Source: Persicitalea sp038235275 (GTDB lineage Bacteria > Bacteroidota > Bacteroidia > Cytophagales > Spirosomataceae). Taken from it: 64,000 nt of DNA. The position numbers and the translations under genes were made by a program. The DNA lies in NCBI GenBank assembly GCA_038235275.1, contig JBBSUC010000008.1:70160-134159 (forward strand). Reading direction: 5' to 3'. Under the pieces are notes generated by a model. That model did not search any database. It had not been told where the DNA came from and worked only from the letters and a program-made list of their open reading frames with translations. Shown here in pieces: positions 52,211 to 60,784 of this stretch (positions are counted from its first letter, which is position 1; each line of letters begins with the position of its first letter).

Positions 52211-53740
52211 ATGTTAAAGTTCTTATTCAGGAAAAAGGTTCTCCCCGTTGGATTGGTTGCGATGGCTGCTCTACTCCTCTCTTTCGCCCCCGTCCACAAA
52301 GCACCGGAAAAACCCAATTTCGTATTCTTTTTCGCCGACGACCTGACCTACCGCGCCCTGCATTACATGGGAAACGATCAGGTCAAAACGCCTAATCTGG
52401 ACCGGTTGGCCGCGCGGGGTACCAATTTCACGCATTCGTATAACATGGGTGGTTGGAACGGAGCCATTTGCACCGCTTCGCGCTCCATGCTGGTATCTGG
52501 GATGTCGGTTTGGCACGTCAATCAGTACCGCGAGAAATGGTCGTCGGGCGACCCCGCCGCCCTCAACTCGACCTGGCCCAAACTCCTGGAAGCAGCGGGT
52601 TACGATACCTACATGACGGGCAAGTGGCACGTGGATGCCCCGGCCACAAAAATATTTGGCCGCGCCGAACACATTAGGGCCGGGATGCCCAAAGATACTT
52701 ACTCCAGTCCCGAAGCGCAGGCTGCTTTTAAGAAAGCCAGGGCGGGCAAGATATCCTGGGCCGACGCCATGCCCAATGGCTATAACCGCCCGTTGTCGGC
52801 GGCAGACAAATCATGGTCACCGACGGACAGCAGCAAGGGCGGTTTTTGGGAAGGCGGCAAACATTGGACCGAAGTGGTCGCTGACGACGCGGCAAATTTT
52901 GCTCAGCAAGCCAGCCAAAACAAAGGCCCGTTCTTCATGTACCTGGCCTTCAACGCTGCCCACGATCCCCGGCAGTCGCCGCAAAAATACATCGATCTGT
53001 ACCCATTGGAAAGCATCGAGATTCCGGTCAGTTTCCAGCCCGACTATCCTTACCACGACGAAATCGGCGTGGGACCCAAGCTGCGCGACGAAGCCCTCGC
53101 GCCCTTTCCCCGCACCGAGCTGGCCATCAAAACGCACTTGCAGGAATACTACGCCATCATCAGCCACCTCGACGCGCAGATTGGCAAAATCATGGACGAT
53201 CTGGAAGCCAAAGGCTTGCTAAAAAACACGTACATTTTCTTCGCTGCCGACCACGGGCTGGCCGTCGGAAGGCACGGGCTGCTGGGCAAGCAAAGCATGT
53301 ATGATCACAGCCTGCGGACGCCGCTGCTGATGGTGGGGCCGGGCATTCCAGTGGGCAAGACAGTGGATCAGGACATTTATTATCAGGATATTATGCCTAC
53401 TACCCTGGAATTGGCCGGAATAAAAAAGCCTGCTTTTGTTGAATTCAAAAGTTTGTTATCGCTGGCCAAAGGCATCCAAACGGGCAAGCAGTACGAAGCC
53501 ATATATGGTGCCTACATTGATTTTCAACGGATGGTAAGACAAGATGGCTTTAAGTTGATCGCTTACCCGAAAGCAAAGAAGTTTCTGCTTTTCGATTTGG
53601 AAAAAGATCCCGAGGAAATAAACAATCTGGCCGATCAACCAGAGTTTAAGATTAAGAAAAAAGCCCTTTTCTCGGAACTGCTGAAGCTGCAAAAGCAGTA
53701 CGGTGATGAGTTGGACCTGTCGGCGATGCAGCCTAAATAA
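52211..53740 (+). CDS. Sulfatase (family S1), exported
   Basis: Probable sulfate ester hydrolase acting on sulfated glycans or other esters in the periplasm. The 509 residues start with a signal peptide (VLPVGLVAMAALLLSFAP), then the metal motif FVFFFADDLTYRALHYMGND, NLDRLAARGTNFTHSYN and the formylglycine site AICTASRSMLVSG: Cys in C-T-A-S-R, an accepted variant of CxPSR. TGKWHVDAP and FAADHGLAVGRHGLLGKQSM provide further active-site Lys/His/Asp. It faces the sugar-acid cluster; desulfation feeding that cluster is possible. An anaerobic-type or FGE maturase gene is not adjacent. Confidence 0.93.
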   Translation: MLKFLFRKKVLPVGLVAMAALLLSFAPVHKAPEKPNFVFFFADDLTYRALHYMGNDQVKTPNLDRLAARGTNFTHSYNMGGWNGAICTASRSMLVSGMSVWHVNQYREKWSSGDPAALNSTWPKLLEAAGYDTYMTGKWHVDAPATKIFGRAEHIRAGMPKDTYSSPEAQAAFKKARAGKISWADAMPNGYNRPLSAADKSWSPTDSSKGGFWEGGKHWTEVVADDAANFAQQASQNKGPFFMYLAFNAAHDPRQSPQKYIDLYPLESIEIPVSFQPDYPYHDEIGVGPKLRDEALAPFPRTELAIKTHLQEYYAIISHLDAQIGKIMDDLEAKGLLKNTYIFFAADHGLAVGRHGLLGKQSMYDHSLRTPLLMVGPGIPVGKTVDQDIYYQDIMPTTLELAGIKKPAFVEFKSLLSLAKGIQTGKQYEAIYGAYIDFQRMVRQDGFKLIAYPKAKKFLLFDLEKDPEEINNLADQPEFKIKKKALFSELLKLQKQYGDELDLSAMQPK

Positions 53741-53753
53741 AAGGTAATTCAAC

Positions 53754-54773
53754 CTATAAGCCTTCGCCTGGATTCAGGTCAACCTCAAGACCCTGGGATC
53801 CCCCGTTATCCACTGCATCGGAAATCAGGTAATCACCTGCCTGATCGATAGACTGCTTCACGAGTAATTCGCCCAAAAAACCACCCAGAAAAAGCTGGGA
53901 ACCGACAATGATGACCGTCAGGGCTATAAAAAAGAGCGGATTTTCCGTAACGTTGCGGTAGGGCTGATGGGTGTAGATATTGTAAACCTTCGACCCAATA
54001 AGCCAGACCGTCAGCAAAGAGCCAAAGAAAAACATCAAGGTACCCAAACTCCCGAAAAAGTGCATGGGGCGCCGGCCAAATCGGTTGACGAAGGCGATGG
54101 ACAGCAAATCCAGAAAGCCATACATGAAGCGTTCAAGGCCGAATTTCGTGGTGCCGTACTTTCTCGCCTGATGCTGCACAACTTTTTCCCCGATGCGGCT
54201 GAATCCGCTCCATTTGGCGATAACGGGAATGTAGCGGTGCATTTCTCCGTAAATCGTGATGTTCTTGACCACGGCACTACGGTAGGCTTTCAGGCCACAG
54301 TTGAAGTCGTGGAGTTCGACGTTCGAAATGGCGCGCGTGGCGGCGTTGAAGAGTTTAGTAGGGAGGGTTTTGGTAATCGGGTCGTAGCGCTTTTGCTTCC
54401 AGCCGGAAACGAGATCGTAATTTCCTTCGGTAATCATGCGATATAATTCCGGGATTTCGTCGGGGCTATCCTGCAAGTCGGCGTCCATCGTGACGACTAC
54501 GTCGCCGCGCACGGCCTGGAAACCCGTTTGCAGGGCGGCGGTCTTTCCGTAGTTTCGGGTGAAGCGCATCCCGCGCACATTGGGGTTGCGGAGCGATAGC
54601 TGCCGGATTACTTCCCAGGAACGATCACGACTCCCGTCATCCATGAACAGGATTTCGTAGCTAAAATCGTTCTCGTTCATTACCCGCACAATCCAGTCGT
54701 GCAGTTCGGGCAGCGATTCTTCCTCGTTATACAGGGGGATGAGAACGGATATTTGCAAAGGTGCGTCGGGCAT
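53754..54773 (-). CDS. Family 2 glycosyltransferase (DPM1/GtrB-like), membrane-bound
   Basis: Transfers a sugar to a polyprenyl phosphate carrier. The 339-residue protein has the GT-A domain (VLIPLYNEEESLPELHDWIV; FMDDGSRDRSWEVIRQL; VVTMDADLQDSPDEIPELYR with the DxD site) and two membrane segments (~240-262 GSLGTLMFFFGSLLTVWLIG; ~280-300 PLFFIALTVIIVGSQLFLGG), as in GtrB and ArnC-like enzymes. It lies 6 bp after trmN6 and converges on the sulfatase gene (13 bp apart). Confidence 0.92.
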   Translation of the reverse strand: MPDAPLQISVLIPLYNEEESLPELHDWIVRVMNENDFSYEILFMDDGSRDRSWEVIRQLSLRNPNVRGMRFTRNYGKTAALQTGFQAVRGDVVVTMDADLQDSPDEIPELYRMITEGNYDLVSGWKQKRYDPITKTLPTKLFNAATRAISNVELHDFNCGLKAYRSAVVKNITIYGEMHRYIPVIAKWSGFSRIGEKVVQHQARKYGTTKFGLERFMYGFLDLLSIAFVNRFGRRPMHFFGSLGTLMFFFGSLLTVWLIGSKVYNIYTHQPYRNVTENPLFFIALTVIIVGSQLFLGGFLGELLVKQSIDQAGDYLISDAVDNGGSQGLEVDLNPGEGL

Positions 54774-54779
54774 AGGTCG

Positions 54780-55502
54780 TCAGAATTTCAGGTAAAAGTC
54801 CCTCAAAAGTTGGCGAAAAGCAAGTGTGTAGGTCGTGCCTTCCGGTTCGTAAATGGCAAGACTTTCGGAAGGAATCGGTTCGTGGTTAGCCAGATTTCTT
54901 GAAAAAGTACTCATTAAACGAAACGGCTCGTGCTTGATTGAGTGGTAAAGGATAAGTTCGTTTTGCTGCAACCAGCCCTTGTCCATTGCCATCTTAATGA
55001 GTTGATTACTTTCTTCCAAAGGCAATAGAATATGCCAGGTGCCTTCGTCTTTTAACAACCTGTTTACTGAGATAAGCAATTCGTCAAATGTCAGCGTTGC
55101 GGCGTGGTGCGCCTGGTTAATTTTTGGGTCGGGCGAGCGCAGGTCATTTTGGTAAAAGGGTGGATTGACGAGTAGGACATCGTATTGATAACCAGGAGTA
55201 AAATTTTGAATGGCTGAATTGAAAACATTAATTCTGCTGGAAAACGGGCTGTTCTGAAAGTTTTCTCCGGCTTGTTGGGCCGCTTCTTGGCCGATTTCTA
55301 CGGCGTCGATTAATGCTTCATGGTTTCTTTGGGCGGCCATCAATGACAGCAAACCCGTACCGGTGCCGAGGTCAAGAATGCGCCTGCCGTCCGAAACATC
55401 CGCCCACGCGCCGAATATGCATGCGTCGGTACAGACCTTCATGGCGCAGCGGTCTTGTTCGATTCTGAACTGCTTGAATTGGAAGAACGAATTTCGTGCC
55501 AT
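54780..55502 (-). CDS. trmN6: tRNA1(Val) (adenine(37)-N6)-methyltransferase
   Basis: Methylates A37 of tRNA-Val. The 240-residue form (start MARNSFFQFKQFRIEQD) has the first YfiC/TrmN6 block FRIEQDRCAMKVCTDACIFG, the SAM motif RILDLGTGTGLLSLMAAQRN and the N6-adenine motif VLLVNPPFYQND (NPPFY). Four residues upstream in frame (MRLN) are possible but not supported. First of a small leftward pair with the GT2 gene. Confidence 0.93.
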   Translation of the reverse strand: MARNSFFQFKQFRIEQDRCAMKVCTDACIFGAWADVSDGRRILDLGTGTGLLSLMAAQRNHEALIDAVEIGQEAAQQAGENFQNSPFSSRINVFNSAIQNFTPGYQYDVLLVNPPFYQNDLRSPDPKINQAHHAATLTFDELLISVNRLLKDEGTWHILLPLEESNQLIKMAMDKGWLQQNELILYHSIKHEPFRLMSTFSRNLANHEPIPSESLAIYEPEGTTYTLAFRQLLRDFYLKF

Positions 55503-55594
55503 GTTTAACCTCACCGTAACGACGGACCGCCCCTTCCCCTCTCAGCAACGGCTGCCCGGCTGCCGGGAGGCTGTTTGGTAACGTCGATTAATAT

Positions 55595-56233
55595 TTACTT
55601 CCGGCCGAAATCTGCCGGGTTTTCGCCCCAGTACTTGGTTTCCCATTTCAAGATTTTGTTGGGATATTTGTTGTCGGCCAGCCAGCGTTCGGCGCGCTGG
55701 AGAAGGACGAAAAGTTCTTTGTTAAGCGGTGTAAGGGCCAGTTTGGTGTTGGCGTGTTTCTTTTTGATCCAGGCAATCGCGGTCCTGGAGTCGGTATAGA
55801 TCGGAATGAAGCTGTTGTTATTTTTGAGATAAGCCAGGCCGTGAACGATGGCCAGAAACTCGCCGATGTTGTTGGTACCGTCAAAAAAAGGCCCTTGCAG
55901 GAAAATACGTTCCCCCGTTCCCAGGTAGATTCCCTGATATTCCATATCGCCCGTGCTGGTGTTCCAGGCGGCGTCCACGGCGATGCTGTCCTTGATGGGG
56001 TGACCGATGTGCGCCGGAATGGGCTGGTTGACGGGTTTGGCCTCGCCTTTCTTCGTGACAAATTCCCAATAATTACGCTCGATGGCGCGCTCCGCCTCCG
56101 GCAAGCTATCGAACGATTTGTAGCGGGCATCCTGAAAGCCTTTGATCTGGGCCTCGCACTCTTTCCAATCGGTAAAAATCCCCGACTGCCGCCCCTGCCA
56201 GACTACGTAGTATTTGGGTTTCTTCTTTGCCAT
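55595..56233 (-). CDS. rnhA: Ribonuclease H (RnhA) with viroplasmin-type N-domain
   Basis: Removes RNA from RNA-DNA hybrids. The 212-residue protein starts with an HBD/viroplasmin domain (KPKYYVVWQGRQSGIFTDWK, FQDARYKSFDSLPEAERAI) and has an RNase H1 domain with catalytic carboxylates in SIAVDAAWNTSTGDMEYQGI (Asp), NNIGEFLAIVHGLAYL (Glu) and IPIYTDSRTAIAWIKKK (Asp), and the terminal NPADFGRK region supplying the last Asp. The first Asp sits in the sequence VDAAW rather than TDGS, common in the Bacteroidota form. It starts 1 bp from the pepT stop. Confidence 0.93.
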   Translation of the reverse strand: MAKKKPKYYVVWQGRQSGIFTDWKECEAQIKGFQDARYKSFDSLPEAERAIERNYWEFVTKKGEAKPVNQPIPAHIGHPIKDSIAVDAAWNTSTGDMEYQGIYLGTGERIFLQGPFFDGTNNIGEFLAIVHGLAYLKNNNSFIPIYTDSRTAIAWIKKKHANTKLALTPLNKELFVLLQRAERWLADNKYPNKILKWETKYWGENPADFGRK

Positions 56234-57496
56234 TTAGCTTTTTTCCTCCCACACCTTCGCAATTTCTACAATCACCTCTACCGCTTTTCCCATATCCTGC
56301 ACCGATACCCATTCCTGACGGGAGTGGAAGGCGTGTTCCCCCGCGAAGATGTTGGGACAGGGCAAACCCATGAACGATAGGCGCGAACCATCGGTGCCAC
56401 CCCGAATGCTGCGAGGTTCGGCGATGAGACCGACGCGGCGCATGGCTTCGATGGCATTATCTACAACCTCAGGGTATTTGTCCAGCACTTCCTTCATGTT
56501 GCGGTATTGCTCAATAATCCGAATGTCCGCCCGGGAGCCGGGATAACCGCCCAAAACTTTCTGGGTAATCTGGCGCAGGAGATCGGCTTGTTCCTTCAAG
56601 CCCACTACATTAAAATCGCGGAGAATGAAGTCGATCATCGCTTCATCCTGGCCACCTTGCAGCCCTACCGGATGAATGAAGCCTTCCTTACCCTCCGTAG
56701 TTTCGGGCGAAAGAGTCTCTTTGGGCAAGGCGGCAACGATCTCCGAGGCAATTTTCAGCGCGTTTTCCAACTTCCCTTTGGCAAATCCGGGGTGCGTACT
56801 TACGCCCTGAATTCTGATTTGGGCGGCATCAGCGGAGAAGGTTTCGTTTTCGAGAGTGCCGAGCGTTTCACCGTCCACCGTGTACCCAAAGTCGGCGGCC
56901 AGTTTCGTCATATCCACGTGCTGCGTGCCGCGCCCCACTTCCTCGTCGGGTGTGAAGAGGATGCGAATTGGGCCGTGCTTGATGTCGGGGTTTTGCAATA
57001 AAAATTCGGTGGCTGCCATGATTTCGGCCACCCCAGCTTTGTTATCGGCTCCCAAAAGCGTGCTGCCGCTGGCGGTGACGAGGTCGTTGCCGATTTGCTG
57101 GGCCAGATCAGGATGGTCGGCTAAGCGAATGACTTGCCGGGGATCGTCGGGCAGCACGATGTCATCGCCCTGCCAATTTTCGTGAACAATAGGCTTGACG
57201 TTGAATCCTGTCACATCGGGCGAGGTGTCCACGTGTGAGCAAAAGCAAATCACCGGAACGTTGGGTTTGGTGCTCGTCGACGGAATAGTTGCGTACACGT
57301 AGCCAAACTCATCGAGATGCGCATCTTTCACCCCTAATTCCTGCAACTCCACCAGGAGCAGTTTGCTCAGGTCGCGCTGCTTCTCGGTACTCGGAAAAGT
57401 CTCGGAGTGCGGATCAGACTGCGTGTCGATCTTGACGTAGCGGAGAAAGCGGTTGAGGGTGTTCAAGTGTTGAAGGGTTAAGGCGAGGCGGCCCAT
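56234..57496 (-). CDS. pepT: Peptidase T (tripeptidase)
   Basis: Zinc-dependent M20 aminotripeptidase. The 420-residue protein has FLRYVKIDTQSDPHSETFPS (M20B start), VICFCSHVDTSPDVTGFNVK (HxD), LLGADNKAGVAEIM (ADNKAG), RILFTPDEEVGRGTQHVDM (EE), TLENETFSADAA, and near the end EPRSIRGGTDGSRLSFMGLP with FAGEHAFHSRQEWVS (His), all consistent with PepT. It is upstream of rnhA in the same direction. Confidence 0.95.
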   Translation of the reverse strand: MGRLALTLQHLNTLNRFLRYVKIDTQSDPHSETFPSTEKQRDLSKLLLVELQELGVKDAHLDEFGYVYATIPSTSTKPNVPVICFCSHVDTSPDVTGFNVKPIVHENWQGDDIVLPDDPRQVIRLADHPDLAQQIGNDLVTASGSTLLGADNKAGVAEIMAATEFLLQNPDIKHGPIRILFTPDEEVGRGTQHVDMTKLAADFGYTVDGETLGTLENETFSADAAQIRIQGVSTHPGFAKGKLENALKIASEIVAALPKETLSPETTEGKEGFIHPVGLQGGQDEAMIDFILRDFNVVGLKEQADLLRQITQKVLGGYPGSRADIRIIEQYRNMKEVLDKYPEVVDNAIEAMRRVGLIAEPRSIRGGTDGSRLSFMGLPCPNIFAGEHAFHSRQEWVSVQDMGKAVEVIVEIAKVWEEKS

Positions 57497-57499
57497 GCC

Positions 57500-57555
57500 G
57501 TTGAAAGGTTAAAAATTACTGAATGTCAAAAGATTAAACAATTAAACCTTTCAAC
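57500..57555. repeat. 11-bp inverted repeat upstream of pepT
   Basis: GTTGAAAGGTT (57500-57510) is perfectly complementary to 57545-57555; the loop contains AT-rich TTAAACAATTAAACC-like words. It lies in the 74-bp gap between the MazG-like gene and pepT, just upstream of the pepT start. Confidence 0.55.
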
Positions 57556-57570
57556 AATTAAACAAAAACA

Positions 57571-58119
57571 TCAACTTCTTGGCTTCAAGTTGCTATCTTC
57601 ATTCAGAATAGTTACCAGATCGGCGGGAGAATAGTTAATGTTTTTCAGGGTTTTATTGTCCGAAGTCCGGTAAACCAGGAACTTGCCGCCGTCTTCCTTG
57701 AAATGGCAGTTGACACCCTTGTCCTTGTAGTGCTGCATGGTCGCTTCGGCTTCTTCCAGCGAATGGCAGGCCTTGGACATATTGGAGCGCTGTACTTCGT
57801 TGAACAAGTCCACAAACTTCTCGCCCAAGCCGAACTCCAGCACAGCTCCCGAAAGGACGTATTGCAAGTCACAGAGCGCGTCGGCGACCTCCACAATGTC
57901 GTTTTGTAAAATAGCCACTTCCAATTCCTTCAATTCCTCGGCCAGCAAAGCTACGCGCAGGCGGCTGCGGTCTTCCGAAGGAATCATCGGCACTTCCAGC
58001 ACGGGATGCTTAAACGTTTGGTGAAATTCAGCCACCTGATTCAGGCTGTCGAGTTGCTGCATCGGCTGGCTATCGCTCGAAGGAGTGTATGCCAGGGGTT
58101 TAGGGTTCTTTTGCTTCAC
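57571..58119 (-). CDS. MazG-like nucleoside triphosphate pyrophosphohydrolase
   Basis: All-alpha NTP pyrophosphatase of the PRA-PH/MazG superfamily. The 182-residue protein has metal-binding glutamates/aspartate in VALLAEELKELEVAILQNDI (EExxE) and EVADALCDLQYVLSGAVLEF (ExxD...D), the expected two-helix signature. Length and the long C-terminal extension (~130-182, VYRTSDNKTLKNINYSPADL) are typical of a Bacteroidota subgroup annotated as phosphoribosyl-ATP pyrophosphohydrolase-like. Substrate unknown. Confidence 0.88.
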   Translation of the reverse strand: MKQKNPKPLAYTPSSDSQPMQQLDSLNQVAEFHQTFKHPVLEVPMIPSEDRSRLRVALLAEELKELEVAILQNDIVEVADALCDLQYVLSGAVLEFGLGEKFVDLFNEVQRSNMSKACHSLEEAEATMQHYKDKGVNCHFKEDGGKFLVYRTSDNKTLKNINYSPADLVTILNEDSNLKPRS

Positions 58120-58176
58120 TTATTTAATGGATAATGAACAATGAATAATTGAAAATGCCTCTCCTTCCTTTCTCCT

Positions 58177-58743
58177 TTACAAGAAATTCACCTTAAACAA
58201 CTTCACAGCAATGGCTAGCAGGATGATGCCGAAGACCCGGCGCAGGATGTCGGTACCGGCCTGTCCCAGTTTTCGCTCGATCCAGGCTGAGGATTTGAGA
58301 ACGAGATAGACAAGCAACAAATTGACGAACACACCCACCAGCACATTGGCCAGTTCGTAGGTTGCACGCAGCGAAATTAGTGTGGTCATGGTACCCGCCC
58401 CGGCGATGATCGGGAACGCGATGGGGACGATAGAAGCCGACGAAGTTTCCACGTCGCCGTGCTTAAAAATATTGCGCCCGAGGATCATTTCCAGGCCAAT
58501 CAGAAAAATGACGATGGCACCCGCTGCCGCAAAAGAGGCGATATCCACCCCGAAAAGTTTCAGGATATTTTCCCCGACGAACAGAAAGGCAATCATGATG
58601 ATGCCCGCCACAATTGTGGCCTTTTCCGACTCGATGTGGCCGACTTTCTGGCGCAAATCAACGATAACCGGCACAGCCCCCACTACGTCGATGACTGCGA
58701 AAAGGATGAGTGTGACGGAAGCGATTTCTTTGAAATCAAACAT
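58177..58743 (-). CDS. MarC family membrane protein
   Basis: Inner-membrane protein with six predicted membrane segments, function unknown. The 188-residue form (start MFDFKEIASVTLILFAVIDV) contains the typical early segment LILFAVIDVVGAVPVIVDL, IVAGIIMIAFLFVGENILKL, AAGAIVIFLIGLEMILGR, SIVPIAFPIIAGAGTMTTLI (conserved PIAFP-x3-GAG-x-TT) and a terminal VFGIILLAIAVKLF. The ATG at 58743 opens at the family N-terminus; the longer frame begins in non-conserved sequence. Confidence 0.92.
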   Translation of the reverse strand: MFDFKEIASVTLILFAVIDVVGAVPVIVDLRQKVGHIESEKATIVAGIIMIAFLFVGENILKLFGVDIASFAAAGAIVIFLIGLEMILGRNIFKHGDVETSSASIVPIAFPIIAGAGTMTTLISLRATYELANVLVGVFVNLLLVYLVLKSSAWIERKLGQAGTDILRRVFGIILLAIAVKLFKVNFL

Positions 58744-58833
58744 TGGGGCGAGTATTTTTACTTCGCCGACAAAGGTCGGTAAAAGCCCGATGCTACCCAA
58801 ACCAAACGCGATGCCCGTTTTGGAAGTCGTGGC

Positions 58834-59538
58834 TCAGACCATAAAGCCGTTGGGAACGAAGTTAAGGAAAGCGTCGAAAACCTTTTGATATTCTTCGTTG
58901 TCCACTTTATAGAGATAAGCCCCCTTTTTGGAATAGCCCTTTTGCTTTTCATCCAGCTTAATGAGTAGCTTGGTAGAGAGGATCTTACGACTGAAATTAC
59001 GTTTATCGAACTCGGTATCGAAGATGGCTTCGTAGAGTTTTTGGAGTTGTGGAATCGTGAATTTTTCGGGCAAAAGCTCAAAGCCGATCGGATGCTGCGT
59101 GGCTTTGTACCGTAGCCGCTCAATGGCCAGATCCACCATGCGCCCGTGGTCGAAGAGCAGCGTCGGTAGTTCGTGAATTGAAAACCATTCGGCTTCAAAC
59201 GTATGGGAGATGATGTCGGCGTAGTCGGCCACGTTGATGAGGGCGAAATACGCAATTGAAACCGTGCGCTCGACGGGGTCGCGGTAAGGATTTCCGAAAA
59301 CCTGAAGCTGCTCTAAGTAGATGTCACTCAACCCGGTGAGTTCGTAGAGAATCCGTACCGCTGCATCCTCGGTATCCTCCTGAGGCCGCAGCCAGCCGCC
59401 CATCAGCGACCAGGTGTCGCCGTGTCCCTCGACCCCACGTTTGACCAAAAGGAGTTTGAGATCTTCGCCGTCGAAGCCAAAAATAATCGAATCGAGGGCG
59501 ACCAGGCACTTGGTTTGGGCCTGGTATTGTTCTAGCAT
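58834..59538 (-). CDS. NrtR-like Nudix/winged-helix transcriptional regulator
   Basis: Probable repressor that senses a nucleotide or sugar ligand. The 234-residue protein (start MLEQYQAQTKCLVALD) has an N-terminal Nudix fold (DGEDLKLLLVKRGVEGHGDT) whose Nudix box GGWLRPQEDTEDAAVRIL lacks key residues: the consensus RE...EE appears as RI...YE-L, so hydrolysis is unlikely. The C-terminal winged helix (~165-234; FTIPQLQKLYEAIFDTEFDK then RNFSRKILST) matches NrtR/AraR-type regulators. In Bacteroidota such regulators control NAD or pentose genes; the target here is unknown, and its neighbours give no hint. Confidence 0.87.
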   Translation of the reverse strand: MLEQYQAQTKCLVALDSIIFGFDGEDLKLLLVKRGVEGHGDTWSLMGGWLRPQEDTEDAAVRILYELTGLSDIYLEQLQVFGNPYRDPVERTVSIAYFALINVADYADIISHTFEAEWFSIHELPTLLFDHGRMVDLAIERLRYKATQHPIGFELLPEKFTIPQLQKLYEAIFDTEFDKRNFSRKILSTKLLIKLDEKQKGYSKKGAYLYKVDNEEYQKVFDAFLNFVPNGFMV

Positions 59539-59612
59539 GGTGTCGGTCACGGGGAGGGCGCAGTTTTTGAGTTGGTTTATTCCCAAAAGCAACCGGAGGA
59601 TTACTATTTACT

Positions 59613-60686
59613 CTAACGGCTTCGCGGGGGGGTATTCTGCAAAAAAATCATTAGCCGATCAAAATCACTATCCGTGATCGCGGGGAAGTTCGCAATACGA
59701 ATTGTCGTGCTTTTCCACGCTCCGTACCCGTTGCCCAGCAGTATTCCCGCTTCCGCCGCCTGTTGCTTTAAAGTTTTTACGAAGCTTTCATCCCCCTGAA
59801 CCGTCATGACCGTTGAAGAACGCACCGACGGATTAGCAATGAGCGGCTGGTAGGAATTCTCATGCATAAATCTGTAAAAATCATCGGCCCTTTCAGTTAG
59901 ACGTCTAGCGACTACGTCAATAGAGGGCACTTGCTCCATCACGCGGCTCAGCAAATAAATGCCGGGAATATTTGGGGTGTAGGGTGTCTGATTTTTTATA
60001 AAATTATCCCTGATAAAAAGCAGGCTATTGTAATGATCGCGCTCCCCGATCTCCTCGGCCCGCTCGATGGCGCGGGGCGAAACCACCAACACACCAAGCC
60101 CCGGCGGCAGGCCGAAGCACTTTTGCACCGAAGCCAGCCACACATCGCCCGTCGACCAGGGCAAGGCCACGCCAGCCATCGAGGAAGTAGCATCAATGGC
60201 GATAACGCCTTTGAACGCCTGCCTTGTTTTTTGTAAAAATTCGGCAGGAATCATCGTGCCATTGGACGTTTCGTTGTGCGTGAGGCAGAGTAATTCGGCG
60301 GTGGAGAAGTGTTCGTTTTGCTCAATGTTTGGGTTTTCTTCCATATCAAACGCCTGACCAGAAGCGGAATGCAGTCGCCCGGCGTATTCGAACCATTTTT
60401 GCCCAAAAGCGCCGTTGTAAGCGTGTAAGCTACTGGTTTGCACCAGGGATTGAGAAACAATTTCCCAGCATTCCGTGGCCGAGGAAGTGAAGTAAATATC
60501 GTAATCCGCCGGTATTCCCAGTTTGCTGTGCATGGCGGCGGTGGTCTGCGCCAGCATATCCATGAAAGCCCCCGAGCGGTGGTTCATGCTCAGGATGCCC
60601 GAGCGGTAAGCGTCTTGCAGGTAGCCCTCCACCTGCGGATAGAGTTGGGAGGGGCCGGGATAAAAGGAAGTCAGGTTCATCCGCAA
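59613..60686 (-). CDS. Class V aminotransferase (alanine-glyoxylate/SerC-like)
   Basis: PLP-dependent fold type I enzyme. The 357-residue protein starts MRMNLTSFYPGPSQLYPQV, the usual start of alanine-glyoxylate and phosphoserine aminotransferase-like enzymes, and has ILSMNHRSGAFMDMLAQTTA, YFTSSATECWEIVSQSLV, LLCLTHNETSNGTMIPAEFL, IAIDATSSMAGVALPW (Asp contacting PLP) and WLASVQKCFGLPPGLGVLVV with the PLP lysine. The true substrate pair is not determined; SerC itself is less likely by its divergent C-terminus. ATG at 60680 is an alternative start. Confidence 0.88.
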   Translation of the reverse strand: MRMNLTSFYPGPSQLYPQVEGYLQDAYRSGILSMNHRSGAFMDMLAQTTAAMHSKLGIPADYDIYFTSSATECWEIVSQSLVQTSSLHAYNGAFGQKWFEYAGRLHSASGQAFDMEENPNIEQNEHFSTAELLCLTHNETSNGTMIPAEFLQKTRQAFKGVIAIDATSSMAGVALPWSTGDVWLASVQKCFGLPPGLGVLVVSPRAIERAEEIGERDHYNSLLFIRDNFIKNQTPYTPNIPGIYLLSRVMEQVPSIDVVARRLTERADDFYRFMHENSYQPLIANPSVRSSTVMTVQGDESFVKTLKQQAAEAGILLGNGYGAWKSTTIRIANFPAITDSDFDRLMIFLQNTPPRSR

Positions 60687-60784
60687 ATGTAAACCTTCCC
60701 GGTTAAAAGCGACCTCCCTCCTGCTTTGAATAATCTTGTCTGATGTAGTATGTTTACAAAATCAACTCAAAGCTTCCTACAACT

